Shown here: positions 1-9,080 of the stretch, in pieces
Layout: each line of letters opens with the position of its first letter
How positions within the stretch are numbered: the stretch's first letter is position 1
IMG/VR virus record: IMGVR_UViG_3300046477_000067
Location: 1-33,197 of that record
From: a virus
Length of the DNA stretch: 33,197 nucleotides
Direction: 5' to 3' (one strand)
Program-made: the position numbers and the translations under genes
The notes under the pieces: generated by a model
The model's database searches: none
The model's input: the letters and a program-made list of their open reading frames with translations, nothing else
What the model was told of the DNA's origin: nothing

Positions 1-2067
1 TTTGACGAATTTCTTATTCAACTCCGGGGCGTAGTCGTTGGCGTCGATGACGTGCATACCCATCGAGGTCTTGCCTTCGTTAAGCGCGAGATCGGTGCGG
101 TGCTCGTCAAGTTGTTCGTCGGTTGGACGTGTCGGGTAGTCGAGTTGCCCGTGATGCACCAATTGATCGACGGCGTTCGCACCTGGCGCTTCGTCGGCCG
201 CAATCCGCAGCGGGTAGCGTTCGAACATCGATTCGGGCGACAGCCCAGCGCGGGCGCCGGCTGCGGTGTAGCTGTCGCGCACGAGCGCGGCGTACACCTT
301 GTTCACGTCCGGCCGGAAACGGTTCGCCTGCGTCAACTGGTCGAGCACGTTGTCGTGCACCTTCTGCGCGCTCGCCGCGATCGCGTCTTCGTTCTGCTTG
401 TCCGCGACGACGCCTTCAGCAGCTTGCTTGAACGTGTCGACGTGCGACTGATAGAACTCCTGCGCCTGCAACTGCGTCATGCCGTCCGGGTCGGTCTTCA
501 GGTGCGGCATGATCGCGTCTTGCATCGGGCCGCCCGCGATGTGCGTCGCGAAGTCTTCGACCGGGATCTGCACGTCGCCGCCCGTCGACAGCGCTGTCGG
601 CAACTGCTCGGCGACGCGCGGCATCGTGGCTTCGACGTCGCTAATCTTGACGCCCGACTGCTGCAGCGCGTTCGCGAGCGTGGCGCCGTCGACATAGACG
701 TTTTGCACCGGGCCGTTCTCGTTCGCTTGCGCTACGAAATCCTTGAACGCTTGCGGGTCGCGCGTGCGCAGTTTGGAGTTTGCCGCTGACGTCGCGAGAT
801 CCGACAGCGTTGCCGCGTCAGCCGTTGCCGTCGACGCCTTCGCCGCGTCGGTCATCCAGCCGCCGGCCGCGCGCCCGGCACCGTGCAGTGCGAATACGGT
901 GTTCAACCCGTAGTCGAAAACCTTCTGTGCGGTCGAGCGCTCGTCGAACGGGTTCGTACCGCCGATCGCGTCCATCATCGCGTTGACGCCGACCGCTCGC
1001 GCGATCGTCTGCACGACCGTGCTGTCAGGCAGGATGCGCCCGGCTGCGCCGAAGACGCCGCCCATCTCGGCGCCGTGCGTGGCAGCCATGCCGAGCGTAG
1101 TCAGCGCGGCTTCGGGGCTGCTCTGGTTCAGTGCATCGCCGGTCGCGGTGAGCGCCGTCGCGAGCCCGAGCGTCGACGCCTGCGCGCCGACATCCTTCGC
1201 CGTCGCCTTCAGGAACGACTCGCCCGCCGTGTGCTCAAGCAGCGCGGCGCCGCCCTTCTCAACCGCGCCAGCGGCAAGCTTCAACGGTGCGCCGATCATG
1301 AAGCCGAGCAGGTTACCCGCGCCGCTCGCAACGCCACCAGCCGTCGTCTGTGCCGGGCCGTTGACGTCAGGCGCGAGCCCGGCGAGCGACGAATTCTCGA
1401 AGCCCTGCGCGAACTGCGTCGGGATTTCCGACATGCCGCCCACGGCGTCGCGCATCGAGCCGACGGGGATGTTGTTCTGCTTCGCGTAGTTCTGAATGAA
1501 CGCCTGCGCGGCGCCCGCGCCCTGCGCGTTGCCTTCGGCTGCGTCGAGCCCGAGCAGGTTGCGGCCCCAATTCGAGATCCGCTCGCGGTACGACAGCGGC
1601 GTATTGTCGGGCTGAAAATAACCCGTCGTGCCAGGTGCGAGCGGCACGGTGTTGCCCGCCGGCCCGAGATTCGCCGTCGACTGCTCGACCGACTGCAAGC
1701 CGGGGATGTCGTCGTGCGCGATCTTGGCGTTATTCAGGTTCTGGTAAAACGCGGCGGTCGTCGGGTATTGCTTGGCGAGCGCTTGCCAGTCGGTCGACGC
1801 CACGGCCGCGCGCTGCTTGACCTGATCAGGGAATGCGCGAACGCTGTCGATCGGCGTGCCGGTCTGCTTGGCGAGCTGCGCGAGCGACGCTTCGAGGTCG
1901 GGATTCGCGCCGATCGATAGCGAGACGTTGCTCTGTGCGGTCTGCGCCGTGTTCGCGAGATAGGCCGCAGCCGGGCTGTCGACAGGCGCCGCAGGGGTTG
2001 CCGGCGCGGCGTCAGGCGTGAACGGGTTCGGCGTGGTGCCAGTCGTCGGAACGGTCAAGTCGGGCAT
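1..2067 (-). CDS. Giant internal virion (DNA-ejection) protein, N-terminal part only
   Basis: An open minus-strand frame runs from an ATG at 2067 to the window edge: 689 codons with no stop seen, so the C-terminus lies outside. It begins MPDLTVPTTG and continues with a Pro/Ala-rich leader. Gly/Ala-rich, partly hydrophobic stretches follow around residues 220-300, then a more polar region. The start overlaps the stop of the transglycosylase gene upstream (ATGA), which implies translational coupling. By position, last in an 11-12-13-14-transglycosylase order, it corresponds to the large ejection protein of T7-like virions, or to the giant virion proteins of Burkholderia podoviruses such as Bcep22. 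No catalytic motif is visible in the part present. The role is inferred from length, composition and synteny. Confidence 0.75.
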   Translation of the reverse strand, partial: MPDLTVPTTGTTPNPFTPDAAPATPAAPVDSPAAAYLANTAQTAQSNVSLSIGANPDLEASLAQLAKQTGTPIDSVRAFPDQVKQRAAVASTDWQALAKQYPTTAAFYQNLNNAKIAHDDIPGLQSVEQSTANLGPAGNTVPLAPGTTGYFQPDNTPLSYRERISNWGRNLLGLDAAEGNAQGAGAAQAFIQNYAKQNNIPVGSMRDAVGGMSEIPTQFAQGFENSSLAGLAPDVNGPAQTTAGGVASGAGNLLGFMIGAPLKLAAGAVEKGGAALLEHTAGESFLKATAKDVGAQASTLGLATALTATGDALNQSSPEAALTTLGMAATHGAEMGGVFGAAGRILPDSTVVQTIARAVGVNAMMDAIGGTNPFDERSTAQKVFDYGLNTVFALHGAGRAAGGWMTDAAKASTATADAATLSDLATSAANSKLRTRDPQAFKDFVAQANENGPVQNVYVDGATLANALQQSGVKISDVEATMPRVAEQLPTALSTGGDVQIPVEDFATHIAGGPMQDAIMPHLKTDPDGMTQLQAQEFYQSHVDTFKQAAEGVVADKQNEDAIAASAQKVHDNVLDQLTQANRFRPDVNKVYAALVRDSYTAAGARAGLSPESMFERYPLRIAADEAPGANAVDQLVHHGQLDYPTRPTDEQLDEHRTDLALNEGKTSMGMHVIDANDYAPELNKKFVK

Positions 2068-4256
2068 CAGTTCGCGCTCATTTTTTGTTGCGAGGTTTTG
2101 AAGTGCCAGTAGGCGCCGAGCAACTGGCCCGGCGTCGGCGACGGGACGCCGTTCGCCTTGAAGTCGGCTTTCAGCTTCGGCAGCACGTCATCGGGGATCT
2201 GGTTCGGCGTCATCGACATCATATTGAATGTCGTGTCGGGGCGATTCATCGAGAAGGCGCCGAAGTCGAGTTTATTTTGGAACGTGACCGATTTCGCGAA
2301 CAGACCGTCGATGTGGTTCTCGATGTCCGATTCGGTGAACTTCTTCCCGGCTTCCTTCTGCGCGTCGAGAATGCTTTGCGTCACGTACTGGCGAATCGCG
2401 CCGACTTGCGATACGCCGTCCGGGTCCGAGTTGAAGCCGACCGACTTCGGGTACGGGTTGATGCCCATCGTCTGCAGGCGCTGCGTCAGCGTCTCGTTCA
2501 TCGCGCGCAGGTTCACCGAGCCCGGCGCGTTCGTGCCGGTGTTGTTGATCAGGTCGGCGCGGATCTGCGACAGGTGCTTGAAGTCGTCCACCGAGAAGTT
2601 CGGCGCTTGCGTCTGCCACTGGTCCGCCGTCATGCTCGACAGCATTTTCGGGTTCGTGATGAACGTCTGGTAAAGCGCGGTGTCCGTCGCGTTCGTGCCT
2701 TTAGCCATCGACTCCGAGAACTTCATGACGCCTTCAAGGTCAGCCGGGTTCAGCGCCGCGAGATCCGCAGGGTTGACCGATGAGATTTTTCCGCGATTCT
2801 GCGACAGCGTGCGGTACACCTGGGCGACGTTGGACGTGTCTTTCTGTGCGATCGCGGCGGTCTGCTCGTCGTATTGCTGCCCGGCGAGCGTTACGGCCTG
2901 CGCCATCCATTCGGGTTTCTGCTGCAGGATCGGATCGGCGCGGACCTGATTGATCACGTCGAGTTTCGACGGGCGTTGCGCGACGGCAGTTCCTGACTGG
3001 TATTGCTGCACGTTCTTCTGCACGTACGCCTGGGTTTCCTGCGGCATGTTCGCGAGCCACGCGCCCGGCGTGCCTGCGGCGTTGGCTTTCGCCACGGCCG
3101 CGTCGAGCGTACCGGGCCCGGCGTTGTACGCCGCCCACGCCTTCGCCGGATCGGCGTACTTCTGCACCATCGCCGTGAGATAGTCGCGCCCGACGCGCGC
3201 GCGCTCGGCGGGGCTGTTGTCTTGCGCCGGCGTCACGCCGAAACCCGGATCGGTGTTCGTGGTCGGCATGACCTGCATCGAGCCCTGCGCACCTTTCGGC
3301 GACGTGACGGTCGAGCCGTCCGGGTTCGTCTCGCGGTTACCTGATTCGCTCTGCGCGGTGATCGCGACCATGCGGTCGATCGGGCTGTTCGACAGCGCCG
3401 GGCCGACGGCCGTCATGACGCGCGACACGGTGTTCTGCGCGGCTTGCGTGCCGAGAAAACTGTTCATCTTGCCGTTGACTTTGAGGATGTCATCGGCCGT
3501 CATCTGGTCGCTGTACTTCTTCAGCAACCCGTTTGCGTAGGTCGTTTGCCCCTGCTGCAGTGCGGTGTCGATCGCGCCGGTGAGCGCGTTGCTCGTCATC
3601 GTGCGTTGGTTCGCCTCGATCTCGGTCGCCGCCAAGCCGTTGATCTGGCCGGCTTGATACACGGCGGCCTTGATTGACTGCAGCCCGTTGTCGATCTGCT
3701 CGGGGTTGTTGAACGCGAGCCCGACCTGATCGCTCGCGAGCTTGATCGTGCCGTTCTGCGTCGACAGCGCGTATTGCTTGAACTGCTGGCCTTCCCACTG
3801 CGTCGTCGCGCCGTGGAACTGCGTCGTGATGTCCGTCGCCTGCTGCGCGAACAGGCGCTGCTGCGCCGGGTTCGACAGCGAACTCGCGAGCGTCGACGCG
3901 GTGTCGTTCAGCTTGCCGGTGTATTCGTCGGCCAGGCTCATGCCGCTGTCGCGCTGGATCGCCTTGACGCCAGTCTGTGACGTGACACCCGTTTGCGGGT
4001 TGTACATCAGGTCTTGCTGCTGCGTCTTCAGTTGGTTCAGCGCGTCGTTCACCCGCGTCTGATTCGCGAGATTCTGCGCGTCGATCGCCATCTGCGATTG
4101 CGCGTTAGCGGCTTGCCCGAGCGCGTCGCCGGCTTGCGAAAGCTGCTGCGTTCCCTGATTCAGCAACCCGGCGGTGACCGCCGTCGTCGACTGCGTGTCG
4201 GGGTTGGCGGTCGGTGTTACCTGCTGCGAAGGATCGAGCGACGGAACTACGGGCAT
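2067..4256 (-). CDS. Internal virion protein with lytic transglycosylase (SLT) domain
   Basis: 729 residues. An SLT-type lysozyme fold spans about residues 293-415. It shows the catalytic Glu (E304 in SESGN), the GSMQVMPTT motif near 325-333 and the AYNAGPG motif near 376-382. The first 290 residues are Gln/Asn/Ala-rich and probably helical; the C-terminal 300 residues have no recognised domain. In podoviruses such proteins are packaged in the capsid core and ejected to open peptidoglycan during DNA entry, so this is an infection enzyme rather than the lysis endolysin. The ATG at 4256 sits beside the stop of the upstream gp14-like gene, and the stop overlaps the start of the giant ejection protein. 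Confidence 0.88.
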   Translation of the reverse strand: MPVVPSLDPSQQVTPTANPDTQSTTAVTAGLLNQGTQQLSQAGDALGQAANAQSQMAIDAQNLANQTRVNDALNQLKTQQQDLMYNPQTGVTSQTGVKAIQRDSGMSLADEYTGKLNDTASTLASSLSNPAQQRLFAQQATDITTQFHGATTQWEGQQFKQYALSTQNGTIKLASDQVGLAFNNPEQIDNGLQSIKAAVYQAGQINGLAATEIEANQRTMTSNALTGAIDTALQQGQTTYANGLLKKYSDQMTADDILKVNGKMNSFLGTQAAQNTVSRVMTAVGPALSNSPIDRMVAITAQSESGNRETNPDGSTVTSPKGAQGSMQVMPTTNTDPGFGVTPAQDNSPAERARVGRDYLTAMVQKYADPAKAWAAYNAGPGTLDAAVAKANAAGTPGAWLANMPQETQAYVQKNVQQYQSGTAVAQRPSKLDVINQVRADPILQQKPEWMAQAVTLAGQQYDEQTAAIAQKDTSNVAQVYRTLSQNRGKISSVNPADLAALNPADLEGVMKFSESMAKGTNATDTALYQTFITNPKMLSSMTADQWQTQAPNFSVDDFKHLSQIRADLINNTGTNAPGSVNLRAMNETLTQRLQTMGINPYPKSVGFNSDPDGVSQVGAIRQYVTQSILDAQKEAGKKFTESDIENHIDGLFAKSVTFQNKLDFGAFSMNRPDTTFNMMSMTPNQIPDDVLPKLKADFKANGVPSPTPGQLLGAYWHFKTSQQKMSAN

Positions 4257-4892
4257 TTATACGACCCCTGCACGTTGATTGCGATACCAGTTAGACGCGA
4301 CGCCCGACGCGCTCGTGAGCAGCGACGTTGCGCCGGCCAGCGCCGGGCTGACTGCTGACGCGGCCGCGCCGTATTGGCCCGCCGCGCGCACGTCGTTGTC
4401 TTCCTGCTGGTTGTAACCCATCGCCGCGCGCGCGGCGTTGGCCGTGATCGTGGCGACGTTCTGATCGGTGACGAACTTCGTCGACGCCTGCACGTTCGTG
4501 GCCGTCCCGGCCGCGTTCACGTCGATGCCGTTCGCCGCCATCGCTGCGCGCTGCGACGCGATGGTCTGCGCGCCTTTCGTCTCGGTGTTGGCGACTGACG
4601 CCGCGCCACTGGTGTAGGCGCTCGCGGCGGCCTGCTCGGCGATCAGCGCGTTCGTGCGCGCGGTTTCGGCTTGCGCGTTGTCGGCCGTGATCGTGTTGTG
4701 CGCGGTGCCGACCGCGCCCATGAACGACATTGCGCCACCGGCCGCGCCGAGCGCGAGCGTGGCGTTGCCGGGCGTGAGCACGTCGGGCATTGCCGCAGCA
4801 GGCGACGAGCCGCCGAAGCCGTATGGTGCGCCGCTGCCCGTAGTGGCCGACGCTGCGCCGCTCAATCCGCTCATCAGTGTGGGCGTGCACAT
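4257..4892 (-). CDS. Internal virion protein, T7 gp14-like
   Basis: 211 residues, very rich in Ala, Gly, Thr and Ser. An N-terminal Gly/Ala segment (about residues 45-65, including LGAAGGAMSFMGAVG) could insert into a membrane. A long low-complexity helical region follows (QAETARTNALIAEQAAASAY). This composition and layout match the T7 gp14 family of core proteins, which form an outer-membrane pore during ejection. Position supports it: the gene lies directly between the gp13-like gene and the transglycosylase, as in T7. The start ATG at 4892 shares bases with the stop of the preceding gene (TAATG). Confidence 0.7.
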   Translation of the reverse strand: MCTPTLMSGLSGAASATTGSGAPYGFGGSSPAAAMPDVLTPGNATLALGAAGGAMSFMGAVGTAHNTITADNAQAETARTNALIAEQAAASAYTSGAASVANTETKGAQTIASQRAAMAANGIDVNAAGTATNVQASTKFVTDQNVATITANAARAAMGYNQQEDNDVRAAGQYGAAASAVSPALAGATSLLTSASGVASNWYRNQRAGVV

Positions 4893-5350
4893 TATCGTTT
4901 CATCCCGAAGCGGTGGAACGGCATGCCGAAAGCCCCATAGGGTTCGGTTTCTGCGTTCACCGTGAAGCCGAGACGCGCGAGCCAGTAGACCGACTTCAGG
5001 CTGCGCGCGTCAACATAGTTCAGCAGAGTGGCGTATTTAGCGTTCATTAAGTGAACGTAGCGCCGACCGAGTTTCGTGAGTTGCTTCGGCGCGCGCTCAA
5101 GCGCGGGCGTCCCGAGCATCCACGGCACGCCGATGTCGGCCGCCGGCGTCACCCCAAAGAGCCCCGCCGGCTCGCCGTCGACTTCGATCGTCCACAGCAT
5201 GGCCGACATATCGGCGCCGGTACGCAGCACGGCGAGCGCGTCGCGGTGCCCAGCCGATGCGTGGATCTCGTCGACGTCAGCCGTGCGCAGCCCGGCAGCG
5301 ATTGTTTCGATGTCACCGGGCCGTACTTCGCGCACGATAAGCTTTGCCAA
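4892..5350 (-). CDS. T7 gp13-like internal virion protein (DUF2833, GNAT-like fold)
   Basis: 152 residues. The start reads MAKLIVREVRPGDIETIAAGL and the end reads WLARLGFTVNAETEPYGAFGMPFHRF, a pattern typical of the gp13/DUF2833 family. These proteins resemble GNAT acetyltransferases but serve in virion assembly. The core LWTIEVDGEPAGLFGV looks like the GNAT beta-strand region. The start is a TTG at 5350 with a G-rich stretch (GGGGG) upstream; no ATG gives a better start. It sits between the nozzle gene and the gp14-like gene in T7 order. One copy of the late-region repeat core TAAGTGAACG lies within the gene at 5048-5057. Confidence 0.75.
   Translation of the reverse strand: MAKLIVREVRPGDIETIAAGLRTADVDEIHASAGHRDALAVLRTGADMSAMLWTIEVDGEPAGLFGVTPAADIGVPWMLGTPALERAPKQLTKLGRRYVHLMNAKYATLLNYVDARSLKSVYWLARLGFTVNAETEPYGAFGMPFHRFGMKR
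5048..5057 (-). repeat. Late-region repeat, partial copy (10-bp core)
   Basis: Plus strand TAAGTGAACG, minus strand CGTTCACTTA. It matches the first ten bases of the 12-mer found exactly at 11190-11201, 16074-16085 and 18231-18242. Here it lies inside a coding region (codons for Val-His-Leu) and is part of an imperfect palindrome, CGTTCA-TTAAG-TGAACG, at 5041-5057. Its relation to the exact copies is uncertain. Confidence 0.4.
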
Positions 5351-5351
5351 A

Positions 5352-7619
5352 TCAACCCCCGATAGATGCTTCGATCGTCATCGACGCCACGATCAGCGGC
5401 AAAGGATCGCTCTGACGAATGCACACCGAGCCGTCTTGCTGCCACGACGGCGTGAGCGTGATCTCGATCTCGCCCGTCACCATCGATGGCGGCGTGCCGT
5501 ACGGTTCGTTCGTGCGCTGCTTGAACTGTGTCAACTTCGAGAAGTTCGGCCCGGCGAAGACGCCCGACGAGTTGTGTACGCGCAGCCAAACCTTGTTGAT
5601 GTTCTTCACGCGACCTTGGCCGTAACCTTCGGTCGCAAACGAAAACGGTAGCGTCTGCAGATCCGCCGTGATCGGGAGCCCGACGACCGCCGTGCTGACC
5701 GCGTGCGACAGCGACACGGCGCCGTTCGTGACGACTTGTTGCGGCGCGACCGCGCCGTCGGCCAGGATGCTCACCGTCTTGCCTTCGAGATGGTGAAGGC
5801 CGACGACCGACGTCATTCCGTTACCGAACACCTGCACGCCGCAGTCGACGAAGAAGCTGTCGGTGAGCTTGTCGACCTGGCGCGTGTGCATGCGCTCGAC
5901 GTAGCGCACCTGACGCCCGTTTACTGTGCGGTTGACGATCGCGTAGAGCACCGATTCGGGCCCTTCGGTCACGACGCACACCGATTCGAATTTGCCGTCT
6001 GTGTCGTGGTGATGCCATGCCGACACCTTGTGCGTCGGGGAATACGTCAGCCCGAGCAGCGTACCGTCAGACGATACGCACCACACGATCGGGTAAGGCG
6101 CCTTCGCGTACGCCATGTCGACGATCATCTTGAAGTCGAACAGGTGCGGCGCCATCAGGCTGATGTCTTGCGTGACATAGCCGCCGGCGTAATAGTTGTA
6201 CGTCATCTCGCCGACGTGACCGCCCATCGCGAACGCATAAAGCAGCGAGTTGCTGACCGTCACCGGCACGACGTTCGACGCGCCGTTATAACCCTGCGGC
6301 TGCACCGACACCGTGCTCGGCGTGATCGCCTGCGTCGCCGATCCGTTCGCCGTGACAGCCCATTCTGAACTCGACGTCAGCAGCACCAGCTCGGACAGCG
6401 GCACGATGTGCCGGATCGTGTTCGACTCGCGCGCGGCAATGCGGTAATTCAGCGCGTCGGTATCGCGTGACGGCAGCGACGCAGAGAGGTTCGACTCGGT
6501 GCCGATGCGCGTCATCCACGTCGTTTGCGGCAAGGTGATCGTGCCCGCGAACACGCGGCGCTGCTGGTGATAGCCGACCGCGCCGGGGTAATTGCTGACG
6601 CCCGAAAACGGGCTCGACAGGTCGGGCGGCGTCGTGCCGGTGTCGGGCGTGATGTTGTTGTCGATGATCGTCAGGTCTTTCGTCTGACCGATGAACGAGA
6701 AACTGCCCTGAAACTTCCGGTAGACGTTGTACCGACCCGCGCCGGTCGCGGCGCCCCATGTGATCGTATTGTAGTAACCCGCGAGCGTGAGATCGTTGAC
6801 GCAACCGGCGACAGTGGCCGCCGGGGATTCTTCGTTCGTGCCGGCCGCGAGCGACGTCACGACGTAGGAATACGCGACAAGGGTCGGCGTGCCAGTCGTG
6901 CCGAGCGTCGCGACTGCGGCGACACCGGGCGGCGCGGGCACGGTCGACACGAAGCTGATCGTTGTCAGCGTCCAGTTCGTCGCGCCGAGCCGGCGCAATT
7001 CCATCGGCGGGTAATTGGGGTGCGTGATCGTGAGCACGTCGGCCGACTGCACGTAATGCAGGTCGAACAGATCCACTTCGGCGTACGGTGTCGAGATCTG
7101 GTACACCCTCGCGACTGAGCCACCCGGGCCGATGATTCGTGTCATGTCGATCGCGACTCCCGCCGGGTCGACGAGTGCGAACGCCGTCGTGCTCGCGCCG
7201 ATGATAATGCCCCACATCGGCGTGCCAGCGGCGTTCGCCACGTACACCCAATCCCCATTCGAATAGCCGTGCGGCACGGGCGTCGTGACGAGAAACGGGG
7301 CGATCGTTGCGACTTGACCGGCTTCAAGCAGCGTCGCGCCGTTCGTGTGAAAACGGATATAACCGACGCCGAATTCGAGCACCATCGTTTGCGTCGTGCT
7401 GTACGAGAACGGGATAAGCCGCGTTTTCAGCACGCTTTCGAACGTCTCAAGCACGAACGCCGTGCCGGCGCGGTTCGTCGCCGGGCCGTGCGGCAGGGTG
7501 ATGAAGTTGCGGCAGGTCGCGAGCCCGGTCTGAAACTGGTCGAGGTCGACGCGGCCGAACAGTTCCGGCGTGATTTCACCGGCGGCGAACGAGCGGGATA
7601 GGTTGCGGACGTTCGGCAT
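5352..7619 (-). CDS. Tail nozzle / tail tubular protein B-like (T7 gp12 counterpart)
   Basis: 755 residues from the ATG at 7619. An in-frame ATG six codons earlier (7637) lies inside the upstream gene; the later one is preferred because it forms a TAATG junction with that gene's stop and begins MPNVRNLSRSFAAGEITPELFGRVD. That opening (leader, GEITPELFGR, then LATCRNFITLPHGPATNRAGT) is characteristic of podovirus nozzle or stabilisation proteins that close the tail tube. The rest is beta-rich, with repeated fibronectin-like segments near residues 235-330. Placement between the gp11-like adaptor and the gp13-like protein supports the call. Confidence 0.85.
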   Translation of the reverse strand: MPNVRNLSRSFAAGEITPELFGRVDLDQFQTGLATCRNFITLPHGPATNRAGTAFVLETFESVLKTRLIPFSYSTTQTMVLEFGVGYIRFHTNGATLLEAGQVATIAPFLVTTPVPHGYSNGDWVYVANAAGTPMWGIIIGASTTAFALVDPAGVAIDMTRIIGPGGSVARVYQISTPYAEVDLFDLHYVQSADVLTITHPNYPPMELRRLGATNWTLTTISFVSTVPAPPGVAAVATLGTTGTPTLVAYSYVVTSLAAGTNEESPAATVAGCVNDLTLAGYYNTITWGAATGAGRYNVYRKFQGSFSFIGQTKDLTIIDNNITPDTGTTPPDLSSPFSGVSNYPGAVGYHQQRRVFAGTITLPQTTWMTRIGTESNLSASLPSRDTDALNYRIAARESNTIRHIVPLSELVLLTSSSEWAVTANGSATQAITPSTVSVQPQGYNGASNVVPVTVSNSLLYAFAMGGHVGEMTYNYYAGGYVTQDISLMAPHLFDFKMIVDMAYAKAPYPIVWCVSSDGTLLGLTYSPTHKVSAWHHHDTDGKFESVCVVTEGPESVLYAIVNRTVNGRQVRYVERMHTRQVDKLTDSFFVDCGVQVFGNGMTSVVGLHHLEGKTVSILADGAVAPQQVVTNGAVSLSHAVSTAVVGLPITADLQTLPFSFATEGYGQGRVKNINKVWLRVHNSSGVFAGPNFSKLTQFKQRTNEPYGTPPSMVTGEIEITLTPSWQQDGSVCIRQSDPLPLIVASMTIEASIGG

Positions 7620-8284
7620 TATCGGTTCGTGATCCACGAGGCGTTGCGTTGTGACTGCGCGTGCGAGCGTCGGCGGTTGTTCGCGTCGCTGGCCTTGGCC
7701 TGCGCCAGGCTGGTCAGGTAAGCCGTCATCGCCGATTTCGCCATCGCGGCGCCGGTATCACCCTTGATCACCGGGCCGGCGAGATACGCGGCGAGTAGCC
7801 ACGAAACCGTGTCGACAACCTGCGCTGGGAACTTCGTGGTGTCGGTGATACCCGCGACGTAGCGCACCTGCGCGTTTTCGAGGTTCGTGTAAATCACCGA
7901 GATGCCGCTGGAATTGACTTCCATCTCGTACGGCACCGGCTCATTCGGGAACGCCGATCCTTGCCAGTTGCAGCCGCGCTCGTCAGTCGGGTAGAGCGTC
8001 AGCGCGACCGGGTTGACGAGATCGATGATGTTGCGGCAGTTGTTCGGCGCCATGTACACGTACAGGAAGCCGGGCGGCGGGGTGTCGGTGAGTAGCGCGA
8101 GCGTCGCGCGCTGCGTCGCGAATCCCCATTCGTGCGCTTCGAGCACGATGTCTCGCGCGATCGGATAGAAGCGTTGGCAGTGTTCGGCCTGCGCGCTGCC
8201 TTCCGGCGGGTTGATGCTCGACACCGTGGCGTCGTCGCCGAGATGCCCGAGCGCTAGATTGCAGATGTCAATTTCCGATGCCAA
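7619..8284 (-). CDS. Tail adaptor / tail tubular protein A-like (T7 gp11 counterpart)
   Basis: 221 residues from a TTG at 8284. The sequence begins LASEIDICNLALGHLGDDATVSSI, the typical opening of gp11-type adaptors that ring the portal. The TTG is chosen because AGGAG lies seven bases upstream and the adaptor homology begins exactly there. A longer reading from 8332 would add sixteen residues that run back through the terminator hairpin at 8302-8329 and look non-coding. The Arg/Gln/Ser-rich C-terminus (NNRRRSHAQSQRNAS) is probably a flexible tail. The stop overlaps the nozzle gene start. Confidence 0.85.
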   Translation of the reverse strand: MASEIDICNLALGHLGDDATVSSINPPEGSAQAEHCQRFYPIARDIVLEAHEWGFATQRATLALLTDTPPPGFLYVYMAPNNCRNIIDLVNPVALTLYPTDERGCNWQGSAFPNEPVPYEMEVNSSGISVIYTNLENAQVRYVAGITDTTKFPAQVVDTVSWLLAAYLAGPVIKGDTGAAMAKSAMTAYLTSLAQAKASDANNRRRSHAQSQRNASWITNR

Positions 8285-8301
8285 GGCCCTTCTCCTAAAA
8301 C

Positions 8302-8329
8302 AAAACGGGAACCCGCGGGCTCCCGTTTT
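8302..8329 (-). terminator. Hairpin with T tract, likely intrinsic terminator or mRNA-processing stem
   Basis: AAAACGGGA at 8302-8310 pairs with TCCCGTTTT at 8321-8329 around a self-complementary CCCGCGGG core. On the minus strand the stem is followed by TTTTGTTTTAGG, a T-rich exit. It separates the head genes from the tail genes and ends just before the adaptor ribosome-binding site. It may attenuate rather than fully stop transcription, because no obvious promoter follows it. Confidence 0.7.
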
Positions 8330-8351
8330 CACTCACCTATGCGCGAGCCGC

Positions 8352-8582
8352 TTATGCCAGATCGTGCGCAGGATTGGGCGGCATCGCGCCGATCGGGTTG
8401 TTGCCGGTCGTGCCCGTCACTTCACCTTTCTTCGCGCCGCGCTTCGTCGGTGCGCCTTTGCCGTCGAGACGCTCCATCCACGTTTCCGAGAACAGGCTTT
8501 CGCTTGCGATCTCGAACTCGTCGCCCGGCTCGCGAAAGTGGCCGTACACGCCCTTCTCGATCGCGATAACTTTGATGCCCAT
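8352..8582 (-). CDS. Small head-associated hypothetical protein
   Basis: 76 residues. The N-terminal half (MGIKVIAIEKGVYGHFREPGDEFEI) looks like a small beta-barrel. The C-terminal half is basic and Gly/Pro-rich (GAPTKRGAKKGEVTGT). Small proteins with this opening are common beside capsid genes in podoviruses and siphoviruses; their role is not known to me. It stands alone between two hairpins, after the cement protein gene. A GAGGG-TTAGGA purine stretch precedes the ATG at 8582. Confidence 0.7.
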   Translation of the reverse strand: MGIKVIAIEKGVYGHFREPGDEFEIASESLFSETWMERLDGKGAPTKRGAKKGEVTGTTGNNPIGAMPPNPAHDLA

Positions 8583-8599
8583 GTCCTAACCCTCGAAAA

Positions 8600-8617
8600 G
8601 CCCGGCCTAAGCCGGGC
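8600..8617 (-). terminator. GC-rich hairpin after the cement gene
   Basis: GCCCGGC at 8600-8606 pairs with GCCGGGC at 8611-8617 around a four-base loop. On the minus strand a short CTTTTC follows, so it is at best a weak terminator. It lies between the cement protein stop and the next small gene, where it could set the high ratio of capsid and cement transcripts to downstream genes. Confidence 0.5.
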
Positions 8618-8624
8618 GCCCCTA

Positions 8625-9080
8625 TTACGAGACGGTGTAACCCTTCGCGTAATCGGTCGTACCGTTGAGCGTCTGCAGGTCTTCGACCAGGCCGGCGGTG
8701 ATCGAGCCGGCAGTCGCGGACGAGCCGCCGACCGTGTAGATCAGACCGACGTAGCGGCGATACTTGCCGTACGGGAGATCGATCTGAATCAGTCGCGCCT
8801 TAGCCAGCAACGCGGCGAGCAGGATCGCGCCGGTCGTGTAGTGCGTGATCACGTTGGTCGTGAGCGCGGCGTCGTCGGCCGACACCAGCGCGATCGTCAG
8901 CGACGTCAACGTGGCGAAGTTGACCGAGCCGACTTGCGCGAACAGGCTGATGTCTTGCCCGTCGCCAATGCCCGACTTGGTGTTGTAACCGCCCGGCAGG
9001 GTGTCGATCACGTTCGTCGAGTTCGCCGTGGCCGTAATGGCCTGCGAATCCGAGAACAAGGATTGTTGATCCATGATCAT
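8625..9080 (-). CDS. Capsid cement protein, Bbp16-like
   Basis: 151 residues: MIMDQQSLFSDSQAITATANSTNVIDTLPGG, then a beta-rich body with IQIDLPYGKYRRYVGLIYTVGG and a terminal EDLQTLNGTTDYAKGYTVS. This is the pattern of the Bbp16 family, the jelly-roll cement protein that trimerises on the outside of the BPP-1 capsid. It follows the major capsid gene, as in BPP-1. The ATG at 9080 has AAAGGAG nine bases upstream, a strong site suited to a high-copy structural protein. An in-frame ATG two codons later is possible. Confidence 0.85.
   Translation of the reverse strand: MIMDQQSLFSDSQAITATANSTNVIDTLPGGYNTKSGIGDGQDISLFAQVGSVNFATLTSLTIALVSADDAALTTNVITHYTTGAILLAALLAKARLIQIDLPYGKYRRYVGLIYTVGGSSATAGSITAGLVEDLQTLNGTTDYAKGYTVS

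Noticed and set aside
2067-4256. The transglycosylase as the host-lysis endolysin
   Set aside because: The domain is embedded in a 729-residue protein within the internal core gene order, which fits a virion ejection enzyme.
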